A DNA stretch of 64,000 nucleotides, from contig NZ_JRMX01000014.1 of assembly GCF_000758825.1 (NCBI RefSeq), forward strand, positions 186,001-250,000. Reading direction: 5' to 3'. Origin of the DNA: Arcanobacterium sp. S3PF19 (GTDB lineage: Bacteria; Actinomycetota; Actinomycetes; Actinomycetales; Actinomycetaceae). The position numbers and the translations under genes were made by a program. Shown one piece after another: positions 18,650 to 26,883 of this stretch. The notes below the pieces were generated by a model, which was given only the letters and a program-made list of their open reading frames with translations, did not search any database and was not told the origin of the DNA. The first letter of the stretch is position 1. Every line of letters begins with the position of its first letter.

Positions 18650-19716
18650 TGATTCTGCTTCCTTTCTGCGCCGATGACGTGGATTACAAAGATAAAGAAC
18701 ATCGAGATGAGGAATAGCAGCAAAGCCATGGTCCACAGCGCCGAGTTATGTTCGCCGCCGTTGGTAGTGTTGCCCATGTCGGCGGTAATAGCAGTGGTCA
18801 GTGAACTGGTTGGAGAGAGAATATCGGCCGGTAGGGCGCGAGTTTTGCCGATGACCATTGCCACCGCCAGAGCTTCGCCAAAGGCACGAGCCAGACCCAG
18901 GATAATGCCGGTCAAAATGCCCTTCTTAGCCGCGGGCAGGATAATGTGGTAAATCGACTGCTAGCGAGTGGAACCCAAGCCGTAGGCCGCCTCCCGATAA
19001 TCGTAAGGAACCGCGGTAATAGCGTCGGCGGAAACGGTGGTGATGGTCGGGAAGATCATGACCGCCAGGACGATACCCGCCGCCAGAACCGAATAACCAC
19101 CCAAGGGTGCGTGGAAACAGTCACGAATAAAAGGCACCAGGACGGTCAGGCCTACCCAGCCGTAAACCACGGAAGGGATGCCGAGGAACAGTTCCACCGC
19201 GGGGCGGAATAGGCGCTCACCCGCGCGCGGGGCGATTTCCGTGATGAAAACGGCAGCACCTACCGCGAAAGGCATAGCGATTGTCAGGCCCAGGAAGCAG
19301 GTCATTAGTGAGCCCAGAATAAAAATGAGGGCGCCGACGCTGCCGCGCAGAGTCAGATCCGGGCTGTCCTGCGGTTCCCAGTCTGGGGAAAACAGGAATT
19401 CCCCGACGGAATGTTGGAACGCGGTGAAGGTGAAAGAACCTTTGTATAGCAGGAACAGGCCAATAGTGACCGTGAGCACGATGAGAAAAATGCCTGCAAT
19501 CGTCACGACGCTGCCACCGATTTTGTTTATCAAACGGAAACGTTTGTCCGCTCCGCCCGAGTCGAACTGCGGCCGAGCAGGAGATGAATCCGCCACGGAA
19601 TTGCGTGCCTGCGGGAGCACTGAATCTGTGGATTCAAGACGAGTGGACACCTCCGGTTCAGTCATCTCAATTTCCGTCGGTCCGGGCTCTCGCACCGAAG
19701 AAGCCGTGCCAGCCAT
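18646..19716 (-). pseudogene. pstC: pstC (phosphate permease) interrupted by an amber codon
   Basis: The second membrane subunit of the phosphate importer. The frame is complete over 357 codons except for a TAG at minus-strand bases 18963-18961, where the family has Trp (context GSTR-stop-QSIYHIILPAA, usually STRWQ). The first part (19716-18961, 251 residues) holds a long polar N-terminus and most membrane segments. The second (from ILTGIILGLARAFGEALA) holds the last two segments. A G-to-A change of TGG would explain it. Without readthrough the permease loses its EAA-like coupling loop and the importer should fail. Confidence 0.88.
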
Positions 19717-19736
19717 TAGTTCGGTTTGCCTTATCT

Positions 19737-20645
19737 TTAGGCCGCGGGGTCAGGGTGAGTATCGGTGGCTTCCTTGGACATCTTGGATGACACACCGTAG
19801 CCCATCTTTTCCAGGTCGCCGGCGAACTTGTCGCCCATCATGTAGTCGAGGAATGTTTTGGTTACTTTGTCGGGCTCACCCTTGGTGTACATGTGCTCAT
19901 AGCCCCATACCCTGTATTTGCCGTTATAGGTATTTTCCAAGGTCGGTTCCACCCCGTTGATAGCGACGGGCTGAACTTTGTCCTTGCCAATCAAGTAGGA
20001 CAGCGCCACGTAGCCGATAGCGCCTTTGTTCCGGGACACGGTCTGTAACAGAGTGCCGGAGTCGTCAGTTTCGAGGGACCGGTTGGAGGCTTCCTCGGCA
20101 CCGCCCAAAGCCCAGGTCTTAAACAGTGCGCGGGTACCGGAGGAGGACGGACGGGTGACCAACACAATCTTTTCGTCCGGGCCGCCAACTTCCTTCCAGT
20201 TAGTGGTCTTGCCGGTAAAGATGTCGGTCAACTGGGCGGTGGTGAGGTCTTTTACACCTAAATCTTTGTTGACCACCGGGGCCATCGTGACGGTACAAAC
20301 TTTGTGGTCGACCAAGCCTGCAGCCTGGGTCGCATCGAGCTTCTCAGAAGCGAAAACGTCCGAGTTACCAATGTTTACGGAACCGGCAGCAACCTGCTTG
20401 AGGCCTTCACCGGAGCCGCCGCCGTTCATCGTCACGGTCACATTAGGGTTTTTCTGCATGAAAGCATCGGCACCGGCTTTTGCCAGGGGCAGTAGCGCGG
20501 AAGATCCGGAACCGGTGACGGTACCGCTCAGGGTCGAGGTTTGTTCACCGGAGGTGGCCTTATCGCTACCGCCCGCGCAGCCGGTCAATATAGATACAGA
20601 GAGTAAACCAACGCCAAAAACCGCGCCAACACGAGAGAACTTCAT
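19737..20645 (-). CDS. pstS: Phosphate-binding lipoprotein PstS
   Basis: Captures phosphate outside the cell for the Pst importer. The 302-residue precursor has a lipoprotein signal (about residues 1-22, ending in the lipobox LTGC). The mature protein has the PstS features GSGSSALLPLAKAGADAF, MNGGGSGEGLKQVAAGSVNI and RPSSSGTRALFKTWALGG, which line the phosphate site in relatives. It is the first gene of a seven-gene minus-strand operon and starts at ATG 20645 with AAAGGAA upstream. That ribosome site lies inside an inverted repeat (20649-20659 with 20692-20702), which could control translation or bind a regulator. Confidence 0.94.
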   Translation of the reverse strand: MKFSRVGAVFGVGLLSVSILTGCAGGSDKATSGEQTSTLSGTVTGSGSSALLPLAKAGADAFMQKNPNVTVTMNGGGSGEGLKQVAAGSVNIGNSDVFASEKLDATQAAGLVDHKVCTVTMAPVVNKDLGVKDLTTAQLTDIFTGKTTNWKEVGGPDEKIVLVTRPSSSGTRALFKTWALGGAEEASNRSLETDDSGTLLQTVSRNKGAIGYVALSYLIGKDKVQPVAINGVEPTLENTYNGKYRVWGYEHMYTKGEPDKVTKTFLDYMMGDKFAGDLEKMGYGVSSKMSKEATDTHPDPAA

Positions 20646-20648
20646 GGT

Positions 20649-20702
20649 GTTCCTTTCTTGTTATCAAACTTTTACTTCCGAGTCCGATAGTAAGAAAGGA
20701 AC
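20649..20702 (-). promoter_or_regulatory. Inverted repeat covering the pstS ribosome-binding site
   Basis: GTTCCTTTCTT at 20649-20659 and AAGAAAGGAAC at 20692-20702 are exact 11-bp inverted copies, 32 bases apart. On the pstS message the arm next to the ATG contains the Shine-Dalgarno AAAGGAA, so folding would hide it. If transcription instead starts between the arms, the repeat would be a DNA operator. Confidence 0.6.
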
Positions 20703-20930
20703 GTTAAGACTAAGAGCAGGAAATTGTTAAATTTTTGTAAAACAAATTGTGTTTGACAGTCAGACGGCTTTATTTCCGGGACCTGCTCAAAATTGGAGTA
20801 TTTTACCTTGCAGGTTTACAGGCCGATTAGTTTCCATATTCTTCAAAACCGGAGTAAGATTTCGGCTATCCGAAACTTTTTGGAAGGTGACCGAATTTTA
20901 GGAAATAGGAGAAGTACTAAGCCGTATTGG

Positions 20931-22238
20931 ATGAAGCTCTTTCCCGTAATCCGGAAAGATGAAGCCGGACGGACGGATAAGAAAGAAACCGGAGATTTTC
21001 AGCCTGTTCCCGATGCTAAGACGGCGGCTGCGAAAGGGTTGCTGCCGCTGCTGGGGCCGGCATTCGTGGCAGCAGTTGCCTATGTTGATCCGGGAAATGT
21101 AGCGGCCAATATCACGGCGGGGGCCCGTTACGGATACCTATTAGTATGGGTGTTGGTGCTGGCTAACCTGATGGCAGTAGTTATTCAATATCAAAGCGCT
21201 AAATTAGGTTTAGTTACGGGGAAATCCCTGCCGGAAATTTTGGGGGACAGGCTCCCTAAAGCAAAGAGAATTGCCTTTTGGCTGCAAGCCGAAATAATTG
21301 CGGCGGCCACCGACCTGGCGGAAATTGTCGGGGGTGCGATTGCTTTGCAGCTTCTCTTTGGTTTACCGCTTTTGGCGGGTGGAAGCATCGTCGGCTGTGT
21401 TTCTTTAGTGTTGTTGGTCTTCCAGAATGAACGCCGGCAAAAACAGTTTGAAAGCATAGTGATTGCTCTGCTGGCGATAATAACTGTGGGTTTCCTTTCC
21501 GGGTTGGTAATAAGTCCGCCTGACCCGGTGGGTGTGCTGGGAGGATTAATTCCGCGATTTGCCGGCACCGATACGGTGCTGATTGCTGCTTCTATGCTGG
21601 GTGCCACCGTTATGCCGCACGCAATTTATTTACATTCTTCTCTGGTAAATCACCGTTTTCCTCAGCGCAAACCCGGTGATCTTCCAAATCTTTTACGGGC
21701 TTCAAAACACGATGTGGCATATGCGCTAATAGTGGCGGGGGCTGTCAATATCGCTTTGTTGTTGCTGGCAGCTTCGACATTAGCCGGAATAGACGGCACA
21801 GACACCATTAAGGGAGCCCACGCCGCCATTGAAAGTGCCCTTGGAAACGGAATAGGGGTAATCTTTGCTATCGGTCTATTGGCTTCCGGTTTAGCTTCTA
21901 CATCGGTCGGAGCGTACGCAGGATCAGAAATCATGGCCGGTCTGCTCCGTATTCGGGTTCCGCTATTTCTCCGCCGGCTGGTGACTCTAATTCCGGCTCT
22001 GCTTATTCTTTGGCTCTATCCCAACCCCACCTGGGCCTTGGTTATTTCTCAGGTCTCTCTTTCTTTCGGTATTCCACTGGCGGTAATACCGCTCGCCGTT
22101 TACACCCGAAAATCAGAATTGATGGGGAAGTTTAGCGATACTCGGGCCATGAGTTGGGTAATGGGTATGATTTCGCTTTTGATAATTGCACTCAATTTAT
22201 TGCTGGCAGTACTTACTTTTAGCGGGGTAGACGTATAA
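20931..22238 (+). CDS. mntH: Nramp-family divalent metal transporter (MntH-like)
   Basis: Proton-coupled importer of manganese or iron. The protein has about eleven membrane segments, the metal-binding DPGN motif in AYVDPGNVAANI (first helix) and the sixth-helix motif GATVMPHAIYLHSSL, where Nramp proteins have MPH. The ATG at 20931 gives 435 residues; a TTG at 20793 would add 46 residues that do not look like Nramp. The N-terminal polar stretch of about 40 residues is longer than usual. Manganese import would fit the Mn-dependent NrdF coded at 49 kb (inference). No clear metal-regulator site was found upstream. Confidence 0.88.
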   Translation: MKLFPVIRKDEAGRTDKKETGDFQPVPDAKTAAAKGLLPLLGPAFVAAVAYVDPGNVAANITAGARYGYLLVWVLVLANLMAVVIQYQSAKLGLVTGKSLPEILGDRLPKAKRIAFWLQAEIIAAATDLAEIVGGAIALQLLFGLPLLAGGSIVGCVSLVLLVFQNERRQKQFESIVIALLAIITVGFLSGLVISPPDPVGVLGGLIPRFAGTDTVLIAASMLGATVMPHAIYLHSSLVNHRFPQRKPGDLPNLLRASKHDVAYALIVAGAVNIALLLLAASTLAGIDGTDTIKGAHAAIESALGNGIGVIFAIGLLASGLASTSVGAYAGSEIMAGLLRIRVPLFLRRLVTLIPALLILWLYPNPTWALVISQVSLSFGIPLAVIPLAVYTRKSELMGKFSDTRAMSWVMGMISLLIIALNLLLAVLTFSGVDV

Positions 22239-22300
22239 CCTAACGCCTTTTAATGACGTATAGCCGAACGTTTTCTTAAATTATCGGCATACAGGTTAGA

Positions 22301-22472
22301 TTAAGTCTCCTCCCCCGGAAGATAACCTTCGCTATCAACATCAATCGTCACTTGTGTTTGCCCGTTTGGAATTTCTATGAGAGAAACCTGTTGAGCTGAT
22401 TCTTTTGGTTCAATGCCGTTACCAAAGGTAATGTACGCAGTCATCGGCTTCTCTGTCATAAGTCATCTTCAT
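22301..22472 (-). pseudogene. Frameshifted DUF2283 family gene
   Basis: On the minus strand, an ATG at 22472 with an AAAGGG ribosome site begins MKMTYDREADD, the standard DUF2283 opening (compare MKxxYDxEADALYI). An extra base at 22439 then throws the frame off. One frame over, the protein continues as AYITFGNGIEPKESAQQV and ends with VTIDVDSEGYLPGEET, matching the V-I-D-x-D-x-x-G-x-x-x-G-I-E pattern. Together they would give about 56 residues. A second ATG at 22459 could still make the last 52 residues alone. DUF2283 function is not established. Confidence 0.6.
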
Positions 22473-22626
22473 GAGGCTACCCTTTCGTGACTGTAATGAT
22501 GTTTCCGGCTGGGCCGGCTGCCGGGTTTGTTGCTATTTTACGGAAAAATGTATGGAAAAAACGGTCGGGTGGCTGTAGCATGGAAGGTAAGCACTCACTT
22601 ATTTTTTATTTATCCGGTAGGTAGAT

Positions 22627-23373
22627 ATGAATTTTAATCCACAGGAAATTACGGCCCGGGATTTGGAAAATCCGCATTTTACGGCACAGGATCTGCAGAG
22701 CATTGCCTCTGTCCGTCCCGATTTGTACGATTCGGTTCTAAGGCACCCAAACTGTTATCCGGAACTTGCTTCCTGGATCAATGCCCGCCGTTCGGCGTGC
22801 GAGGCGCCTGCGCCGCAGGAAACCCCCGCAGCCGCCGGTTCGCAGTGCTGTGCGGCAGGAGGCGAGAGCAGCACGGAAAAGGCAAAAGGGATCGCAAACG
22901 ATTTTAAGAACGAGTTTACGGCGTCCATGAAAGAAAAAGCCCCGGTGGCGCAGAAAATAAAAAATCCCGTAATTTTAACGGGAGGACTGATACTCAGCTG
23001 CGTCCTTTCTTTCATCGGAATGTTTTTCCCGATTTTAAAGGTGGAAATCTTCGGTATGCAAAAGAGCTTCGGTTTCTTCAGTAACGGAATCGGCTCAGAC
23101 GGAATATTTGTTCTGATTTTCCTTGTAGCGTCCGTTGTGTTGGCGGTGATAAATTTTGTGAAGCGGGGAGCACGGCAGTTTGTTATCGGTGCCGGCGTGA
23201 CGGGAATCATAGGCGGACTTATCGTTATTTACGATATCTTCAATATCGGTTCCCACGTTGGGATGGTCGGAGTTTCCCTCTCCTTCGGAGCTTATATTCT
23301 GGCTGTTTTCGCACTTTGCACGCTTGTTTTCTCCGTGCTTTTCCTTCTGACGCTCAGGAACGGAAAAGCCTGA
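22627..23373 (+). CDS. Leucine-rich-repeat-variant membrane protein, unknown function
   Basis: A 248-residue protein with two parts. The first 60 residues match the leucine-rich repeat variant type common in actinobacteria (ARDLENPHFTAQDLQSIAS, then HPNCYPELASWI). After a linker rich in Ala, Pro and Cys come four membrane segments (about residues 115-140, 158-180, 187-207 and 217-245). The start is an ATG after GGTAGGTAG. It ends at a strong bidirectional terminator. No role can be named; proteins of this design are often found singly. Confidence 0.8.
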   Translation: MNFNPQEITARDLENPHFTAQDLQSIASVRPDLYDSVLRHPNCYPELASWINARRSACEAPAPQETPAAAGSQCCAAGGESSTEKAKGIANDFKNEFTASMKEKAPVAQKIKNPVILTGGLILSCVLSFIGMFFPILKVEIFGMQKSFGFFSNGIGSDGIFVLIFLVASVVLAVINFVKRGARQFVIGAGVTGIIGGLIVIYDIFNIGSHVGMVGVSLSFGAYILAVFALCTLVFSVLFLLTLRNGKA

Positions 23374-23413
23374 GAGGCTGCACATCTGCGTATTGAAAGA
23401 TATTGTCCGGAAT

Positions 23414-23448
23414 AAAATTTTCCCCGGTTTGTGCCGGGGAAAATTTTT
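23414..23448. terminator. Bidirectional intrinsic terminator
   Basis: A perfect 14-bp stem (23414-23427 with 23434-23447), whose arms begin AAAATTTT and end CCCCGG, encloses a six-base loop and is T-rich on either strand. It separates the converging genes at 22627-23373 and 23474-23749. Confidence 0.9.
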
Positions 23449-23473
23449 GTTTGTCTGACTTGCGGGCCTGTGT

Positions 23474-23749
23474 TTATTTTTCCTGTTCTTCCTCGTCGGA
23501 ATCACATTCACAGGCACATCCGCAGCTTTCTTCCTCTGCTTCTTTATCTGCGCCCGGTTCGACGTCATCTGTGCAGCACTGCTTTTCTCCGCAGCAGCCC
23601 TCGCCGTCTTCTTTCCAGTAATCTTCCGCCCACGGATCTTCTTTGGGCTCACTGCGTTTCCAGGCCGAGACGGCGGCGGCTACGGCAGCGGCGGCAACAC
23701 CGAACAAAAACAGACCTTTGTGCCCTTTTTTCTTACCTTGGCAGCTCAT
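23474..23749 (-). CDS. Small membrane-anchored acidic, cysteine-rich protein (91 aa)
   Basis: After a basic start (MSCQGKKKGHKG) comes one hydrophobic helix rich in Ala and Val (about residues 13-29). The tail is very acidic and contains eight cysteines, including CC pairs in GCCGEKQCC and the cluster SCGCACEC near the end. The DPWAEDYW segment recalls the short Trp-bearing tails of other small actinobacterial membrane proteins. The pattern of paired Cys among Glu and Asp suggests metal binding or disulfides, which is inference. A weak GAAGATA precedes the ATG. No family was recognised. Confidence 0.7.
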   Translation of the reverse strand: MSCQGKKKGHKGLFLFGVAAAAVAAAVSAWKRSEPKEDPWAEDYWKEDGEGCCGEKQCCTDDVEPGADKEAEEESCGCACECDSDEEEQEK

Positions 23750-23948
23750 TTATATCTTCTTTCTTTTTTCCAAATGACCGTAGGCAGAGAAACGCATATC
23801 TGCTGCGTGAAAACTGCATACAGTCACCGGTGTTTGGTTTTAATTCATTTTACCAAAATTATCCGTTAAATTACGCACAAAGCCCCAAATGGGAGAAAAC
23901 ACGGAACAAAATCCCAAACAGATCAGGTAAATATGCGACACTGAGAAC

Positions 23949-24470
23949 ATGAAAGCATTAATAAAAACAAATTTCGGAAATATCGAAGTCGAACTTTACC
24001 CGCAGTATGCTCCGCAGACTGTGGAAAACTTTACCAAACTTGCCACCGGTGAGAAAGAGTGGACAAACCCGCGCACCGGGGAAAAAACCACCGCTCCTTT
24101 ATACGACGGAGTTGTTTTTCACCGCGTAATCGACGGCTTTATGATTCAGGGCGGTGATCCGCTGGGTACGGGTACGGGCGGACCCGGATATACTTTTGAC
24201 GACGAGATTTCGCAGGATGTGAATTTCGACGAACCCTATATTCTGGCAATGGCGAACGCCGGCACCAGAATGGGCAGAGGCACGAACGGATCCCAGTTCT
24301 TTATCACGGTTGCCCCCACACCGTGGCTGCACGGAAAACATACCGTTTTCGGCAGAGTAAACGACCCCGCTTCCCGTGAAGTGGTAGATAAAATTGCGGC
24401 GACTCCGACCGGTTTTCAGGATCGGCCCGTGCAGGACGTCGTAATTGAAACCATTGAAATTACGGAGTGA
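23949..24470 (+). CDS. ppiA: Cyclophilin-type peptidyl-prolyl cis-trans isomerase
   Basis: Speeds proline isomerisation during protein folding, probably in the cytoplasm since no signal peptide is seen. The 173-residue protein carries the cyclophilin core: FHRVIDGFMIQGGDPLGTG (with the catalytic Arg after the His), AMANAGTRMGRGTNGSQFFI and PWLHGKHTVFGRV. Actinobacteria regularly code this gene near gyrA, followed by a rhomboid protease as here. The rhomboid GTG overlaps its stop by four bases. Confidence 0.95.
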   Translation: MKALIKTNFGNIEVELYPQYAPQTVENFTKLATGEKEWTNPRTGEKTTAPLYDGVVFHRVIDGFMIQGGDPLGTGTGGPGYTFDDEISQDVNFDEPYILAMANAGTRMGRGTNGSQFFITVAPTPWLHGKHTVFGRVNDPASREVVDKIAATPTGFQDRPVQDVVIETIEITE

Positions 24471-25075
24471 ACTTGACCGGCAGATTTTTGCCCGCCGACG
24501 GAAGAGGTTTTCACGGAAACGGAAACATCCCGGGAACAAAATTTCTGTGCCTGGTTTGCACGGGGATGTATCTGATTTCGTGTTTCGTTCCGGAAGCGGA
24601 GACAAAATTTCTTTTTTACGTTCCTTTCACCTTTACCGAGCCTTACCGCCTGCTCACGGCAGCATTTTTACACGCAGGTATCTATCACTTTCTGTTTAAT
24701 ATGCTGTCTTTGCTGGCTTTGGGCCGGGATTTGGAACCCGTGCTGCGCACCCGGCGGTTTCTCACCGTTTATCTGCTCAGTGCGGTGGGAGGAAATTTAT
24801 TCGTATTTCTTCTGGCGGGAATTACGACGCCGGAAAATACGGCTGTGGTGGGGGCTTCGGGAGCAATTTTCGGTCTTTTCGGAGCGCTGCTGGCAATGCA
24901 CAAAAGCGTGGGAAATCCCACCTCCGGGCTGCTGGCTCTGCTGGTGATCAATGTTGCGCTGGCGTTTCTTTCCCCCGGTATCTCATGGGAAGCGCATTTG
25001 GGCGGATTTCTCACCGGTTATTTCCTGCTCCTGCTGTGGCTTCCTCTGATTAAAAGAAGAATGAGGCGCAGATAA
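24467..25075 (+). CDS. Rhomboid family intramembrane serine protease
   Basis: Cleaves membrane proteins within the bilayer. The 202-residue protein has six hydrophobic segments. The catalytic Ser is in GASGAIFG (about residue 126) and the catalytic His in WEAHLGGFLTG (about residue 180), while HFLFNMLSL carries the oxyanion Asn. The GTG start at 24467 overlaps the cyclophilin stop codon, indicating coupled translation. The message ends at the large inverted repeat at 25077-25140, two bases after the stop. Confidence 0.93.
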   Translation: MNLTGRFLPADGRGFHGNGNIPGTKFLCLVCTGMYLISCFVPEAETKFLFYVPFTFTEPYRLLTAAFLHAGIYHFLFNMLSLLALGRDLEPVLRTRRFLTVYLLSAVGGNLFVFLLAGITTPENTAVVGASGAIFGLFGALLAMHKSVGNPTSGLLALLVINVALAFLSPGISWEAHLGGFLTGYFLLLLWLPLIKRRMRRR

Positions 25076-25076
25076 T

Positions 25077-25140
25077 AATTACGCCGATGTAATTATCCAC
25101 AGAGTTATACACGGAAGTGGATAATTACATCGGTGTAATT
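25077..25140. repeat. 24-bp inverted repeat with DnaA-box sequences between rhomboid and crgA
   Basis: Arms 25077-25100 and 25117-25140 match at 23 of 24 bases and enclose 16 bases. TTATCCACA (25093-25101, a perfect consensus DnaA box), TTATACACG (25105-25113) and, on the minus strand, TTATCCACT (25124-25116) lie at the inner ends and in the loop. It sits between converging genes, so it may act as a terminator, a DnaA-binding site, or both. Confidence 0.7.
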
Positions 25141-25215
25141 TTGAAAAAGGAAAGAGCAGACACACCACACAGCCAAAGCCGTCGATACAGGCAAATTAAC
25201 TGCGCGGCAAAATAA

Positions 25216-25491
25216 TTATTTCCATCCCATTGTCATTAGGAAACCGATCAGCATCAGACCGATTCCGATGAACAGGTTGATATTTCCGTTTGGCAGACCG
25301 GGGATGGGGAATGCGCCGTTGGTGACGTAGGCCGTAACCACAACAATCAGACCGACGATTGCCAAGCCAACCATTAAAGGAGCCCACCAGGAAGGAGACT
25401 GTTTTTTCAGATCCTCTTCCGGATTCTGTGCGCGCTTGGCGTATTCGCGTTCTTTGTCGGCAACTTTCCTGCGTTTTTTCGATTCGGGCAT
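25216..25491 (-). CDS. crgA: Cell division protein CrgA
   Basis: Small membrane protein of the actinobacterial division machinery that recruits and stabilises septal factors. The 91 residues match the family: a basic N-terminus with ESKKRRK, the conserved SPSWWAPLMVG at the start of the first membrane helix, a short loop with GLPNGNINLFIG, and a second helix ending in MTMGWK. It lies in its usual place beside the sortase and the FHA/kinase cell-wall cluster. Confidence 0.95.
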   Translation of the reverse strand: MPESKKRRKVADKEREYAKRAQNPEEDLKKQSPSWWAPLMVGLAIVGLIVVVTAYVTNGAFPIPGLPNGNINLFIGIGLMLIGFLMTMGWK

Positions 25492-25687
25492 GATTTTCCT
25501 TCGTCCTGCGAAATATCTTCAGTCACTAGCCTAGCGAGTCTTTACGATTTCACAAAACATAAATAAACGTTGTCGGAATTTTGCCCGCGGCGAAGAAATT
25601 TCGGCGGGAGCGGAGAAGACAATATGCGCCGTGTAAAGAGATAAGCTAGAATATGACCACATAGCGCAGTGATTCGAGAGGTGTATT

Positions 25688-26629
25688 GTGCCTGAACATT
25701 TTTCCGGCGGCAGTTTTGATTCCGGGAAGCCGGAGCGTACGGAGATTCTTCCCGCGCGGCATATGCAGATGGGAAGCGAGAGGAAAAGGAAAACACGAAG
25801 ATTTTGGTTTTTCTGGGCCGTTGTCGGTTTTATCGGAGATCTTCTCATTACGCTCGGAGTGCTTATCGGACTGTTTCTTGTGTGGGAACTGTGGTGGACC
25901 AATTTTGAAAATTCCGCATCTATAAAAAACGAAGTATCGCAGATCCAAAAAGACTTCGGAAAAGTACAGTATAAGATAGGCGCACCGCGGACGGACGCCC
26001 CGCCGGTTCCGAAAAGAGTGGGCGAAGGGCGGGAATTCGGCGTAATTCACATTCCTGCCCTCGGTTACGACCACTCCACGCCGATAAAGGAAGGAACCAC
26101 GAAACGCGTGCTCGACAGCGGCGCTTTCGGTCACTACACCGACACGGCACTGCCCGGGGAAATGGGAAATTTTGCCATGGCCGTACACCGCGAAGTCTAC
26201 GGCGCCAGAATGTATCATGTGGATCAGCTGGAAGTCGGCACGCCGATCGTGATCGAAACCAAAGACGCATGGCTTGTATACAAAATGATCGGCCATGAGA
26301 TAGTAAAACCGACGGAAATCTACGTGATTCAGCCGGATCCGTTCCTCGCCAAAAAAGCATATCTGGCGGGAAAGCAGCCTCCCCGCGTTGTGCCGACAAG
26401 AAGGCTGCTGACGGTCACAACCTGCCACCCGCTGTATATTTCCAGTCACCGCTGGGCCCTGCAGGCGGAATTCAGCCATTGGGTGAAGCGTTCCGACGGA
26501 ATGCCGATAGAAATGATTAATCCGGACAAACTGGCAAACGGATATTCAAATGTGGGCCGTCTGCCCTTTGGGACGGAAAATCACCTGTCTGCCTTATCGG
26601 CACCGGCTGCGGCAAAAGAGGAGAAATAA
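25688..26629 (+). CDS. Class E sortase
   Basis: Transpeptidase that fixes surface proteins to the cell wall. The 313-residue protein has a cytoplasmic basic N-terminus, one membrane helix (about residues 42-67), and an outer catalytic domain. That domain contains His in FAMAVHREVYG, the active-site Cys in LLTVTTCHPLY and Arg in SSHRWALQ, the standard triad. Class E enzymes prefer LAxTG signals, and the surface protein at 58.9-61.6 kb ends in LAQTG. The start is a GTG with GAGAGG upstream. A 51-residue membrane protein follows after two bases. Position beside crgA and pknB is the usual actinobacterial one. Confidence 0.92.
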   Translation: MPEHFSGGSFDSGKPERTEILPARHMQMGSERKRKTRRFWFFWAVVGFIGDLLITLGVLIGLFLVWELWWTNFENSASIKNEVSQIQKDFGKVQYKIGAPRTDAPPVPKRVGEGREFGVIHIPALGYDHSTPIKEGTTKRVLDSGAFGHYTDTALPGEMGNFAMAVHREVYGARMYHVDQLEVGTPIVIETKDAWLVYKMIGHEIVKPTEIYVIQPDPFLAKKAYLAGKQPPRVVPTRRLLTVTTCHPLYISSHRWALQAEFSHWVKRSDGMPIEMINPDKLANGYSNVGRLPFGTENHLSALSAPAAAKEEK

Positions 26630-26631
26630 CA

Positions 26632-26787
26632 ATGTATGGATTTATCTGGCGAAAACTTCCCGGCCCCAAATGGCTGAAAGCGATCGAGGCATTAATTCTG
26701 TTTTTTCTCGTGGTCGCATTTCTGTTTAAAATCGGTTTTCCCTGGCTTGACGAAAATACGGGGATTAACGATATAACCATCGAATAA
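26632..26787 (+). CDS. Small membrane protein following the sortase (51 aa)
   Basis: The ATG lies two bases after the sortase stop, with an AGGAG ribosome site. The product begins MYGFIWRKLPGPKWLKAIEA, has one hydrophobic helix (about residues 21-38) and ends with PWLDENTGINDITIE. Small proteins with this WRxLPGPxW opening are common right after the class E sortase gene in actinobacteria. Its job is unknown, but co-translation suggests a part in sortase action or envelope assembly (inference). Confidence 0.8.
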   Translation: MYGFIWRKLPGPKWLKAIEALILFFLVVAFLFKIGFPWLDENTGINDITIE

Positions 26788-26822
26788 GCCTGCGGCCCGG
26801 AGTTTAGTTCCTCCGCCGCGAA

Positions 26823-26875
26823 TGCAAAAGCGTCCGCCTTTCGTATATTTCGTGCGAAAGGCGGATGCTTTTGCA
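26823..26875. terminator. Bidirectional terminator between sortase operon and pknB
   Basis: Arms 26823-26843 and 26855-26875 pair over 21 bases with one G-U wobble and an 11-base loop. They begin TGCAAAAGC and end GCTTTTGCA, giving A-rich and T-rich flanks usable from either side. Confidence 0.85.
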
Positions 26876-26883
26876 GTATTGCG

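Noticed and set aside
20753-20781. TTGACA upstream of the Nramp gene as a promoter
   Set aside because: No acceptable -10 hexamer lies 15-19 bases downstream.
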